Positions 35,248-48,100 of a stretch of DNA of 64,000 nt are shown piece by piece. The DNA comes from Atherinomorus stipes (Eukaryota; Chordata; Actinopteri; Atheriniformes; Atherinidae). The position numbers and the translations under genes were made by a program. Below the pieces are notes generated by a model, which saw nothing but the letters and a program-made list of their open reading frames with translations, made no database searches and was not told the DNA's origin. How positions within the stretch are numbered: position 1 is the stretch's first letter; each line of letters begins with the position of its first letter. Where the stretch lies: contig JALJCO010012814.1 in assembly GCA_023101725.1 (NCBI GenBank), positions 248,001 through 312,000 on the forward strand. The letters are read 5' to 3'.

Positions 35248-36702
35248 AACCAATCGATCTCGTTGACAAGATTCGGGCTCTGCACACATCAACACAGCAG
35301 CTGATGATCCTACAAGTATATTAACTGAGGGGCTCACAAAAAATAGACCATTAAAATACAATCCCATGAATTTTATAATTATTTTTGCAATAAAAAGTGT
35401 GTGAGAATAGCAAGAAAACGTGTACATACGCTCTTCAAAGCAAGGTTGTCAACAAACCAGCAAAAACAAACGAGCTAACAGTCGTGGTGAACCAACATAC
35501 AGTCTCTGGTTAGACAAAGATACTGAATGCAAATTACACATACTATATTTACAATATCTACGTTAATAAAACAAATTATCACACTTGCTGTGGACTAAAT
35601 ACTCGGTCTAACGGCAACGATAGCATCTCGAAGCTAGTACTCCCGGTTAAAGCTATTTGTACAATTGTCATTTCCGTTTCCGTTTTTGTATTAACTTTAC
35701 TTACACTGTTATGTAGAACACAGCTGAGCCTAAGGGTCACAATAAATACACATAAACCATGAAAATATAATTTTGTAATGTTTCTTTCCAATATCAAAAC
35801 TTTTCCAGTGTTAGCATTTAACTTCACTCTTAAAGTAAGTCATGAAATATAAACAAATGAACGACCAGTTAAACATTTTATATTATTTTACTTTGCGACT
35901 ATCACGAGGCTGTTTATTATCACATAAAATGTTCCTGTTCACACTCACATGACAAGAACATGACAACTTCACTCAGGTGACAAAACACACAGGAAGTTCA
36001 GCGGTTGCTTTTTGTTGATACACTGAGCTTAAAACTATTAAATGCGCTGAATGTATTTCTCATCTTTATTTATTTAGTCACTAACTTGCTTTGTTCCTTA
36101 AAAGGTAGATAACTTGTTTACAGATGCTGAATTATGAGCATGTAAATATTTGAAGAAGCTTTTAAATAAAAAGACAAGTTTGGAAATTTGCCGTGGACTA
36201 CAACAGACATTTAAAGCACTGGATGGACATGATCCTGCCTTTTGGCACGCGCGTGTTGCTGCGCCATCTTGCTTATTCCCATCCATACTGTGTGTCAAGC
36301 TGCTACGGGCGGCGGTGATAGGGCTTGTGTGTGTGTGTGTGTGCGCGCGCGCGTCTGAAGGGTTTCGGATTGGAGATGCAGAAAGAAAGGGCAGTTTCGA
36401 GGAAGTGACGGACGACGCTCGGAGGACTGGTCAGAGGAAGTTTGCTCGATGGTGGTGCCGTGCTGCTGAACGAAACTTTTCCCCCTTTGAGCTCCAGCAG
36501 CACCGTGGATCAGGACGGACGGGTCCAGCGGTGGAGGGAGCTTTTGTTTCCTCGCCACATTAGTAGCTCTGAGGAATAACTTGAGGTTGGCTGGAAGAGA
36601 GAGAGGGTCGCAGAGGAATTTCACTCCCACAACCAGTCCCCCCCTCCTCCCCTTTTCCTTCTCTTCCCCGCGCCTCCTCCAATTTTTTTTCTGGGATCCG
36701 CG
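35248..36702. promoter_or_regulatory. Divergent promoter region between taf11 and anks1a
   Basis: About 1.45 kb separates the two start codons. The anks1a side (36240-36702) is GC-richer with many CpGs and ends in a C/T-rich leader before the ATG. A YY1-type site, GCGCCATCTTGC, lies at 36261-36272 (its reverse complement contains AAGATGGCG). The taf11 side is AT-rich with no clear TATA box. Transcription starts are not mapped. Confidence 0.45.
36326..36353. repeat. (TG)9(CG)5 alternating purine-pyrimidine tract
   Basis: Strict purine-pyrimidine alternation, TG units followed by CG units, runs for 28 bp about 350 bp upstream of the anks1a ATG. Such tracts can adopt Z-DNA under negative supercoiling. 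Confidence 0.85.
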
Positions 36703-39700
36703 ATGGGGAAAGAGCAGGAGCTTCTTGACGCGGCGCGCACGGGGAACCTGGCCGCTGTGGAGAAGCTTTTATCCGGGAAGCGACAATCCGCTGGCGGATC
36801 GTCTGGGACCGGTGGAAGCAGTAACAGCGGCGGCCACGGCGCCTCCTCTCATCCCCTCTCCAGTCTACTCAGGTAGGAGCTTTGAAAGCTAAAAGGGAGT
36901 CAGCCAGCTGCATTGTGTCTGTCAAACATAGTCTAATCATAGTCATAGTCTAATCATTGCTGGAGCTTGAAATACGCATGTTTATAAAATGAAGGGAAAA
37001 AAACATGAGATTGTTTTTGTCTTGACTAATCAACCCAACCTGAGCTGTGCAGGGCGCAGGAGCAGTGGCATGCTTCTTTGTTAGCGCACAGCTTTGTGTT
37101 TTTGGTCAGTTCTTCAGTGATCTTCATTTCTATAACTTAACTTGAGAAATGTGCAACGAACCAGGCCGCTGTCTCTTTGAAAATGGGTGCAGATGTATTA
37201 TTAATAGCTTACTTAGAGTCTAGACCCGAATCTGCTTTGGGGAGGTTGGGCTAGAAAAGCAACTGTCAGAATTTATTATTTTTAAGCGAATTTATTTCAT
37301 TTTTTTTTATTCATCAGCCCCCACATCCTGTCCTTAGGTGTGCAGGCTTTGCTTTTCATCTTTAGCTGTGGTCACAGTGGGAAGTCCTCAGAGGTACACA
37401 CTCTTGATGTGGGTTTTTCCCTCATCCATAAAAGGCCTGCTGGGCATGGTTAGAGAGGTTTTGCTAATCTTTTGAGGCTTTTAGTTGCTACCAGTACCTT
37501 CCCATGCTGCACGCTCCTCTTTCTCTAGCTTCATATTTTGAAAGAAAAGAGATGCATTTATTCTTCAGGATGTCTCATTCTTGCCCACATGCCTGCACAT
37601 CCTGCATTGTGTCTGGTAAACAGCTGATCTGTAGAGCTGATGTCTTTTCCATAATATAAAAAAGGATATTGATAAAAACTATATAATCACAGCCATCTTT
37701 TAATATATTATCCTCTTAACTTTGATCATGCACTGGTATTATTAAAGAACTGGGTGAAATATTACAGATCTGATAAGTGTAGAGTTTCATTTTGTCCTGC
37801 AGATGTTATCTGTGTTATAGGCTTTCCAGAACCTGGGCTGAAACATCGTTCTGGATCCAGACATGCAAACTCATTGTTTCTCTGGTGTACACTGTCACTT
37901 TTAATAAATATTAGGGCTAACCAAACAATAATAATAAAGGAAAAAGCCTGTTGTTTAATACTGATGGCAGTGATGCGTGCCTCACTGAGTGTGTTAGATA
38001 AGTGAAACATGCTCCACTTGTGCTGCCTGTGACCCATCTGTCTACTTTTTTAGAACTGAGAGCATACAGGTGAACGTCTGTCAATCAAATCATAAAAAGT
38101 GCTCCTTGGGGAGCCCTGGTACCAGCCGCCTTCATGCGAGGGAGGGGGTGTTAAGGCAAGGCCCGAGGTGCTGCATCACTGTGTTACTTAGTGCAGACTG
38201 CACAATGTACTCAAGGTAATTACATTAAGCCCTTCTAATCGGAAATCCAATTCAGAGATGTCATGCAGTCAAGGCTGACTCCGTCTTTCACTCTCAGATC
38301 TGTGGGTGGACTGAAGAGGCCGTTGTGTCATCTATTCTGTCTTGAGCAATCAATGTTTGGCAAGGAGAACTCTGGGAAATAATTAGCTACACTGTGCAGG
38401 AAATGAATTAACTACTGGTCAGAAGCCTGTTGGTCACCTGTGCTTATCGGACAGGCAGTTAAACTGCAAGGAGTTCCGGCCCTGGGGAGGCTTGTGGGTT
38501 TGTTGCTGCTGTGTATGACATTTGATTTAGTCTGCATAATGAAAATGTCAATACATCTCAGAGCTTTACAGTGAATAGCTTCAGTGGTACGGGCTGTGGC
38601 TTTGCACATGTTATGTTTCTTCCTTTTATCAGGATCTCTGTGACCTGCTCATCTTCCAGCGATTGTTAGAAAGTGTAGGCTTGTAATCCTGTCAGAGGAG
38701 ATTTGATCTGCTTTATTTATTTTATTTTTTTTGGGTGTAAATCTCAGCACATTTGATTCTGATGTCAGCATGTGTAGAAAGACTCGTGTTGATTCTTGCT
38801 GCTGCATTTAGTAAACATTAGCTTCCACTTGTTTTCAAAACATCCCAATTCAAGCTGCTTTCCAGTGGAACGAGACTTGACGGTGGGTCCTGCGTAGGGC
38901 TTACAGCCATCAGTAGCATCCTGTTTGCCCCACTCATTTATCCACAGGTTATGCTGCGTGATCTGTTTCTGTTTTCTGACGGGGTGTTGTGAGTTTCCAA
39001 TAGATTTTTAGCGTTCCTCGGCTGGAATGGGGTGCATGTTAAGACTTGCAGTGTTTTTGTAACCAGGCGGTTGTGCAGCTCTGCTCTGTGGAATGTCTAC
39101 TTTCCCAGGAGGCTGCATCCCAGCCGTTGCCATGGTATAGACTGTGACCCCAGCATGTTTTACACCATCCACGCCCCCAAACATTTGTCCCATGGTCCTC
39201 CGTTAAATGAGCTGGGTTTGGCCTCCACTAGCTGTAAGGTCAGAGTGTAACCTTAATAGTGCCGTTTTGTTGAAGCAGACTCTTTATAGACTATATGGAT
39301 ATCTACTTTAGGATTTTCTGTATTTTAAGTTTCAGTAGTGAAGTCTTTTTCTGCTTGGGTTCCTGTGACTGCTTTTCATTCCAGTGGTGTACAGCAAGAG
39401 TTTGTCACTAGCACTTCCTGCCCCCCGATTGCCCTCACAGGCAGCTGCTGCAGTTTAGACCGGAGGTAAGACAAGTCCCTGGCAGGGTGAGTGCCTGCCC
39501 ACTGAGGGGAAATTAACAGAGGAATGCATGGAGTCCTGGACAGACACTCTGAGGGCTTTGCCAGATGAGGGCTCGTCTTCCAGCTTCTCAGTCGTGTCTT
39601 TTGTCCCACTGACAAAGCATAGAATGGTGCTTTTCATATTCATATCAGGCCTAAAGACCATTCTGTGTGTTTTTTTTTTTTTCTAAACTTTCTGGCTTTG

Positions 39701-40375
39701 CAAACAAAATTGAGCTGTCATTCAAGTAAAACTGGACCACCTAGAGGAGTCCACTCATTTAGGTTAATGTTTATTAACTACCAGAGTCTGAAACAAGTGG
39801 GGCTTTTAAAATTTTTAAAGACTCAAGTTCAGATCTAGATTTTCCAAAAAGCTTCCTTAACTGTGTTTTCTTCATGGCATGTCTCTATTTTCTAAATGCT
39901 CACGAGGAAAGCATTTTTTTTCAGTTTGATGACTTGGTTAACATTTTAAGAGGCTTGGGCACAACTCCAGATCATTCAATCCCATTACATCCACAGTTTC
40001 TGGATCATCCTGAGCAGACCCACGCTGTCAGACGGCTGTCAGCTGAGAGAATATGAGCGGCATGACAACCAGCACGTTCAGGATAGACCGATACATTGGC
40101 CAACTGATATTTTAGGCTGATATTTGTTTTTTTTTTTTTGCTAGTATTTGCATCGGCCGCTATATTGGGTGTGTTGGCCAATAATTTACAGTCCTCAAAG
40201 TTATTCATACCCTTCAATTAAAAAATGCAATGAAGTTAAATACCCCACAGGGATAAAAAAAACAAATAAAAATAGAAATTGATTTTGAAATATTTGAGAA
40301 AAATAAAAAAAAAAAACAAAAAAAAATATATAAATAATATTTAATATTTAAATATATTAAAAATTACTTTTTTTA

Positions 40376-40406
<31 letters not shown>

Positions 40407-40425
40407 ATGAATATTGGGGTTCGAT

Positions 40426-40524
<99 letters not shown>

Positions 40525-43500
40525 CACTGTATATGTATACACACACACACACACACACACACATTAGGGATGCACGATATTGGAATTTTGGCTGATATCC
40601 AATATGCTGATATTTTAAAACTCATGTGGCCAATAACCGATACCGATATTAAAGCTGAAAAAAATAAGCAGTCAATGCAAATAGCAGTTTTGTTATCCGT
40701 TTCCGACACTTTGAAAAATAGGGGTGGAAAAAAAATGTCAAAACTACTCTACTATATTTTCATATACCGATATAAAATCAATATTTAAAAATGTGGTATC
40801 TATCTATTTTACTTGCAAAATCTCGAGAGATTTCATCATTCTGTAACAAAATCTTTAGAGATTTTGTGAATTCTTGCAAGATTTTGTCAGTAAAATAGAT
40901 AAACACTGCATTTTTGCATGTCAGTATGGTGGCATATGAAATTATCGCAAAAGTTTTGTGAATTCTTGTGAGATTTCGTAACAGAATGATGAAATATTGT
41001 GAGATTTCGTTAGTAAAATCGATTGATGCCGCGTTTTGAAATGTCAATATAATATCAGCATATGAAGATATTGCGATATTTCAGTGTATCAATATTTTTT
41101 CCCAACCCTACACTTTAGAAGTTTGAAAATCAGTAAAAAAAAAAAAAAAAAGAGGTTTTTAAAGTTCAAGGTTTTTTTTTTTTTGTTTTTTTTATGATTT
41201 TAGAAACAGAGGGCTGATCGGTTAAATATCTGTGAGGTGGCCGATGTCTAATACTGAGTTTTAAAGCTGATATAGTCCGATACTGATAGGGGGCCGACTA
41301 TATTGTGCATCCCTTTTAGAAATATATTTATATATTTATTAATTTTGGGGGCAAATACATCGGCCCCAGATTTCTGCAGGTTGTATCTGTCATTGGCTGA
41401 TGAGAAAATATCAGTATCAGCCCTAAAAAATCTGTACCGGTGGATCCCTACAGCATGTACCACCCTTTTAAGAACAAGAAATCCCCCTTCCATCTCTTTT
41501 TATTACCACCAGTGTGCATGCGTGTGTGAAGTTGCACTGTAGGGTTGATGTGTCTCCAAACGGCAGGCTCACAGCAGGGTTCTGACACTCTTAAATCTTC
41601 AGTTGTGCTTCACAGAAGCTGGAAGTTGGTGCAGACAGCCTGAGTGCGAGCAGCCTGAGCAGAAAGAACGTTAACAAGGCCAAGGTACAACTTATACTAC
41701 TGGCAGTGTCCTTAAGATCATTCCATGATTGGGGTAAAAGCTGGTCTGGTGTTCACAAGTCATCATTTGACAACCTCTGAACTGAAAGACACATAAGCTG
41801 CTTCAACCAGCGAGGAGAGGTGGAAGCTGGGAAATCTAACACCACCATGTTAGCATTCCAGAAGCATCTGAGTTTGGGATGCTCTGCTCTACGCGTTATG
41901 TTTACAGCTCGTGTTTGTGTAGTCTGAGAAAGCATGCAGAGAGGCACTCGGTGGTGATGAATTCCACATGTGTGTATATGTGTGTGAGTGCGACAAATAC
42001 AGCATCCTGTCCATGCAGTCTGAAGCCATCTTTAGGGTGGTCGGCTATAAATAGATTTCATCCAAGTGGGTCAGGGGTTTGGTGATTAGTTTGTGAGGGG
42101 AAAAGCTGCTTTCGTTGTGAATGAAATGGAAAAATATCTACAGCAAGAAATGCTGATAGGAAGAACGATTTCTGCAAAGCATCTCCTATGGTTTCTTAAG
42201 AAAATGCTGTTCTTTACAGTTTCCATCTTTGCTTGCTTCCTGTTTTGAAGAAGAAGAAAGTTGACATGTGAAATATTGCAACACACAATTATGGTCGGTT
42301 TGGTTTGTTTCTCTCTGGTCACAAAAGCTCATAATAACAAATAAAAAAATAAAGCTGCTTAGGTTTAACGCTAAATCCCAACGGTAGGAAAAGTCTCCGC
42401 AGCAACCTTTCTGGACCCGTGAAGATCTCCATGTGTTCACTGCTTGTTTGCAGAGCTTGACCCAGACTCCCCCTCCCCATCTGGCTCGGTGCCTGGCGTC
42501 TCCCTTGCTTTTACCTCCCTGCTTCTCTCAGCAGTCTTCTTGCCCACCTGCTGGGCCAACGCCAACCTCTGCAGCACCGTCAAACTTCAAACATATTGCG
42601 CTCGGGTCTGGAGTATCGGTCCTGCCTTTTATATTTTGACACAGGAAGCAAGTTAACCCAAATGTTGGTTTCTGTAAATCCCATTTTGCACTGCTGTTTT
42701 GCAAGCCATTTGAAGGAAACCTACCAACTTGGCAGTGGATTAACTGGAGCATGACTAAGCAGATAAGCAGCAGTATGATTGAAACACTCCTACTTTCATA
42801 TTTACACATGCAGAGCATCATTCATGAGGGGAAGTGGAAGATAAGTTTTGTGGTCACCAAAAAAAGGCTTCTGAAAGGACTTAACTAAACAATATCTATG
42901 CTGATATTTTTTTATTTTATTTTTTTGAGCAGACTAACAAAGAAAAACTTTATTTGAATAGAATTACACAGAAGTTCTATTCTGAGAAGTGAGTTGTCAG
43001 CATGAATGAAAATAACTGCACCATCTTGCAAGAATTTTAGCTGAAACTGAACCTGAACTTGCACTTTTAAGCGAAATGCACAGTAAAGGCTGGTTAATCG
43101 GGTCTGCTAGAAACTCGTTGGCTGTAATTTTTCCCCATTTGCTCCTTTTGTTTCCTTTTTCCTTTCCATACTCATCCTCCCTTCTCAGCCTGCCTGCCAC
43201 CAGCAGTTTTCATGCCCACGATTCTGCTAGATCCTGTTGGACTGCTCTGACTACATTTGTTGGGCACATGCAGTTTATTCACACCTCCTGTTGTGACACA
43301 GTTGCGCTGTGAAATGCTCACTGTGGTGTTATGAGCCATGAAAACTCAATCAGGCTTTGTTGAATCTTCACTCTGACAGACAAACCATTGTTCTTATGTT
43401 ATAGTTATATTCTGCTGTGTTTTCAGAATTTTGAAGTACTGAAAGTATTCATGTGGTTATACAGTCTTGTCTATGCTTGTTTTAGAAGACTTCTTACTTT

Positions 43501-45099
43501 AAACTCAGCAAAAGCTTCATAAAGCTTTTTATTTTTATTTTCATTTTCACTTGAGCAGATCTGTCAGTTCTGTGTCAACAACCAGAGGATGAATTTCTGT
43601 GAAATATCAGGCATAAATTCACATTCCCCAGAGGATAAATCCTATTGCCTTTTGGTGATCCTCTGACTTTTCCATTAGGTTGGCATTTATGGTTCAGAAT
43701 ATATCTCTTGGCAATTACTGGAGGGATTGACTTTCATGCCACCTCAGGATTCATAATTAACCTAAGAGATCCCTTAACCGCTCCAAACCATAAACAGTCT
43801 GATGCAACGTGGCCAAGACTTTCTTTTACAAAAGTAGTTTGAACACATTTTTGGTCATGGGCTTATTGAAACCTTCCTTTAACTGTGTTAAAAAAATACC
43901 TCTGCAACAAGTCGTAAAATGTGAACAGTATGATGAAGGGGATCGCTTTAAATACAAGTTGTTATTAAATCAGTACATTATTGGTCTATTCGTGGTTCAC
44001 ACTTTTTTGTTGTCTTATTAGAGAACAGCATGTTGTGCAATAGGTGCTGAGACACTGAACAGGCGTACATTAACTTTTAAAAGTTTGGAGAAAATCAAAT
44101 TAAGTTAATTTGTTAAAGTTATAGTGTATTCTAGGTCCATTTTGGCACCACACAAAAAGTCAAATACCCCTAACTTTTTTATAAGTGATAATGTGATTAT
44201 ATGGCAAAAATAACCCATTTCTAACAAGCTTGAAAGTTGGTATTTGTTAGTCTTTATTCTTGCAAGAAAGCTTGCCCTCTTTAAGTATTTCTCTAAATAT
44301 TTATGCCATTAATTCATCTTAAAACAGTGGTGGGGAACCCTGCTCATCCTCAAGGGCTGCAGTCCTGTAGGTTTTCTGTGTCCCTACTCTAACACACCTT
44401 GTTTACGTCACAGATCTGACAGCTTATGAAGTTCTGCACAGTGACTCAGTTTGAATCAGGTGTATTGAAGCAGATGCGTGGAGAACCTGCCAGCCAAGGT
44501 TCCCCACTGCTGTCTTCAGGAGAAGTTCTCCAGGTTTCCTTATGACACTTCAAGGTTTTTATGTTGATGTTGCTGCCTTGTTTTCTTCCTGTTAAGTTTA
44601 TTCCATACTAACTGCCTCAATAATGTTGATTTTTGACCAGATCTTATGTATCTCTTGAATACTATGTCAGGTCTGTGCTGGATTGTTTTTTCTTTTTTTT
44701 TTATATAGCTCTAATGGACACTTGCAAATACTGTTCATCTGCTGCAGGTGGTTTTCTTAGCCTTGCTACTCCGTCTGTTGTCTTTCACATGTCTCGTTTC
44801 CTCCAGTTTTTAAGGACTGTGAATACCAGGCTGAGCTGTGCCATGTTTTCAGCTAACAGCTGGGTAGGAATCACCTTGTTCATGCAAAGCTGCTGTTTCA
44901 TGTCTGTAAAACTGTCATCTTTGGCTTTTTTTAAGATAGTTGAAGAAATGGGCTTTGAAGTCAGAGCATGCGCCGTAAGAACACAACCTTGAAGGTGATG
45001 GCTACAACTTTTTCATTAAAACAATAATTTTTCACAAATAAAAGTATCCACACAACATATAGAGGGGTGCAGAGTAAAAGTATGATTTTTACGAATATA

Positions 45100-45137
<38 letters not shown>

Positions 45138-48100
45138 CTGTTTTTGTTGTTTTTTTTTTTGTTTGGGGGGGGGGGCAACAAACTATATATATATATATAT
45201 ATAGGTGGTGGGTGGGGGGTGGTGGGGGGTGGGGGGGGGGGAAAAAAAAAGGAGACGGGCTCGGGTATTTGTTTTATTTGTTTATCCTGGGGGGGTTTTT
45301 GGTGGTTTTTCCTGTGGGGGGGCTGGATAACGAAGTCTGCGCCCTAAGGGGAAGTAAGAAGGGGGGGGGGTTGGTATAAGCCAGATAAAGAAAAAAAGCA
45401 GACGTAAAGAGTAAATAAAAAAAGAATTAGAGGGTGGTGGGGGGGTCTGGGTGGGGTGTTTGAGTGGGGGGTTGGGGTATATATATATACACACTACTCA
45501 CAAAAAGTTAGGGATATTTCGGTTTTTGGAGAACAGAATGATGCAGAATAAATATATAACTATTGAACAATGTACATGTTCAACACAAAGCAGGATGAGG
45601 GTGACGGTCACAAAGGGGCTCAAACCCCCTGGAGTTTGCCACTTGTAGGTTAAACATTAGCCATTGCTAATTAACAGTTAGCCGGTTCTGTAACGTTGCT
45701 AATGCTAATTTAATAAGTGGGTGTTAATGTGACACCTACTGGCGGAGAGGAATAAAACTTGTAGCTATCACCTTAAATTGGATAGCACAATCGGTTTGGG
45801 AAAAGGAACATTTTACCCCTCTGAAACCAAATAAAACCGTTTTGGCATTTTTCATTTGAAAAGGGGTGTAGACATGGATCATTTTCACTCCGATAGATCT
45901 TTCAAACTGAATGCAATCAGTATATTTGACTCCATGTAAACATAGCTATTGTCCACAAAACATTAAAAAAGAAACCTTTCTTAAATACCTTCAGAAACCC
46001 TGGAAAACTACAGTCAAGAGCAGTTTAAAGGTTTTCTAGGTTGCCTGACTTCTTGGAAGCAAAATGTAAACAAATCATTTGTGGATCAAAAGTTTTGCAC
46101 AATTTTGTTGTCTTTTTCAACTGGTCCTAACATGGTTTCCTAAATAAATTTCATATTTTAAATCTAATTTAATTTAATTAAGCACTTTTGAGTAACACAA
46201 AGTGCCTTACATGATAAAACAACTTATGTTAAAAAGAATATGAATAACTAAAAACACACACACGTACTCTCTCTCTCAGGGTCTGTAACAGCTCATAATG
46301 GAAAAGCAGGTCACATAAATTACGAGACCAAGACCATTAAGACATTTATAAACTACTAAAAGAACCTTAAAATCAATCCTGAAACACACGGGGGACCAAT
46401 GGAGCAAATTAAAACTGGTTAATAACTGTTTTTTCTATTGAGGGTAATCATCAGCCTGCATGGGAACTCTGGCTGATACTGCAGGTGATGGAGATGGTCA
46501 GGTTGGCTGTTTGGCTGGAGGGGATCTAGTTTCAGCACCTGCCAGCAGTATGCATAACTAAGTCCAATTTCCCCGATGGTGGCTGACATGAGCCAGTCAC
46601 TTCTGGGCCCGCTGCCCCGGGCTAGACTAATCCCTGGCAGTGTAGTCACGGCTAATAGGCTGGGGGACAAATCTGTTTATTTGACGCTGAGTTCACACTC
46701 ACCTGGGTTCCTATTTGTATTAAGCAACTACTGGCTTTTCCCTTGCCTTTTCCCCAGGGCTCAAACATTTGGTCATATACTGGTCCCACTGGAATTATTG
46801 AAGAGCGTTTGCTTCAGGGTGAAAGGGATTGCTTGTGCATTATACATATATAGTGGTTGTTTCCTTCTATTGTTTACTTGTTTTTTTCTGAGTGGAATTC
46901 GTATATGTCTCTGCTAGACATATTGAGGCCATTTCAGTTTGGAAGCTGAAAACCAAACTCCAGTATTAATTTGTGGGTTTTATAATATTTGGGCTTTGGT
47001 AAAAGGGAAATAAACAATGAAGATTTATGTTGAAGCCCACATCTATTCATTCTTTGTAACTAATATCTGCTAACTAATGCAAACAATTCATAAAAGTTGG
47101 AACATGTTATTATGGCTCCTCCACTCGTAGTGACCAGGCTTTGTACAACACAGAATTACAGCCCCCCAGAATCCCTTTCAAACTCCAGCTTCATCCCGCT
47201 GATATTCCCTCAGGCAAATTAAGGATTAGCACAGCCTTTCAAAGAGGAATTCCTCAGCCAGTTCCCATGAATGTGCCCCCACCCTCCCAAACCAAATCAA
47301 CTCTGTTTTGCCCATTGCCCCGCTACGGGCCTAAGCCCCTTCCCTCAGTTAGGTCGGTTGTGAGCCGTAGTAAGAGGATGAAGTGGATTGTCGAGCACCA
47401 CTCTGACTCATGCCCTTGAGTGCCATGCTGCCAAAATGCTCGGAGGACGTAACACTTGTGCTTAAAGCTGCTGATGCTGGCAGCTCTCTTAATAGCAAAC
47501 TGAAATAGTTTCTGAAAAAAATAAATTGTAATGAACACACATTTTGGTTTGCTCTGAACAGCAGTGATTTGGATGGGATTAATGAACAGCCATGTCCCTG
47601 ATTAGAAATGTGAGCCAGCAGAGTATTGTGGCTTGTGGTGCGATGCTCTTGTTTAGTCGTGAGTAGGGATGTAACAATTACTGGTAAAATGATTAACCGT
47701 GATAAAATTCCCCACGATTTAGTAATACCGTTCAAATTTTAATTATCGTTCAAACCATGATTGATTTCTGCACTTTGAAAAACTCACAGTGATGCTGCTC
47801 ATTGGCTGGAAAAGCAGCTGTAGTCCCAGTTTGCAACGTTTGAATTAACAAATGGCAGAAGGCAACAAATGCGCCCATGTGGATAGTACTGTGGAGAATT
47901 TCCCCCCATTAAAAAGGACAAAGTAGACTTCTAGACCCATTTCTTGATATTTTTAATGATACTGGGGGGTGATTTCAATAATACCGTGATAATAATGATA
48001 ATGTTGTTACATCTCTATAGTCATGAGACACACATACTGTAATGTTGTCATAAAAAGTTGGATTTATTTATTTATTTTGGAAGTTATTCTTTTTGCAGTA

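Larger units (their letters stand above)
40078..41450. mobile_element. Outer MITE of a nested insertion
   Basis: The left end reads TCAGGATAGACCGATACATT and the right end GTACCGGTGGATCCCTA, imperfect inverted repeats of a TAGGGATCSACC-type family with TCGGCC motifs. The flanks CAGCACGT (40070-40077) and CAGCATGT (41451-41458) match at 7 of 8 bases, fitting a hAT 8-bp target duplication. The interior is split by a GT/AT/AC microsatellite and by the element at 40565-41315. Confidence 0.65.

Noticed and set aside
35248..35427. In-frame upstream extension of taf11 with an earlier ATG
   Set aside because: The extra residues (MYTFSCYSHTLF) are hydrophobic and unlike any TAF11. [14 protein letters not shown] fits the expected N-terminus.
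36150..36563. 137-codon plus-strand frame upstream of anks1a
   Set aside because: It is open through the GC-rich leader and the TG/CG tract, has no similarity to known proteins, and the conserved MGKEQELL start lies downstream at 36703.
40373..40788. Open frames rich in IYIYIY and THTHTH on both strands
   Set aside because: These are translations of GT, AT and AC microsatellites.
45144..45494. Gly/Trp-rich and Pro-rich open frames on opposite strands
   Set aside because: They come from G runs in a low-complexity patch. No splice or start context is present.
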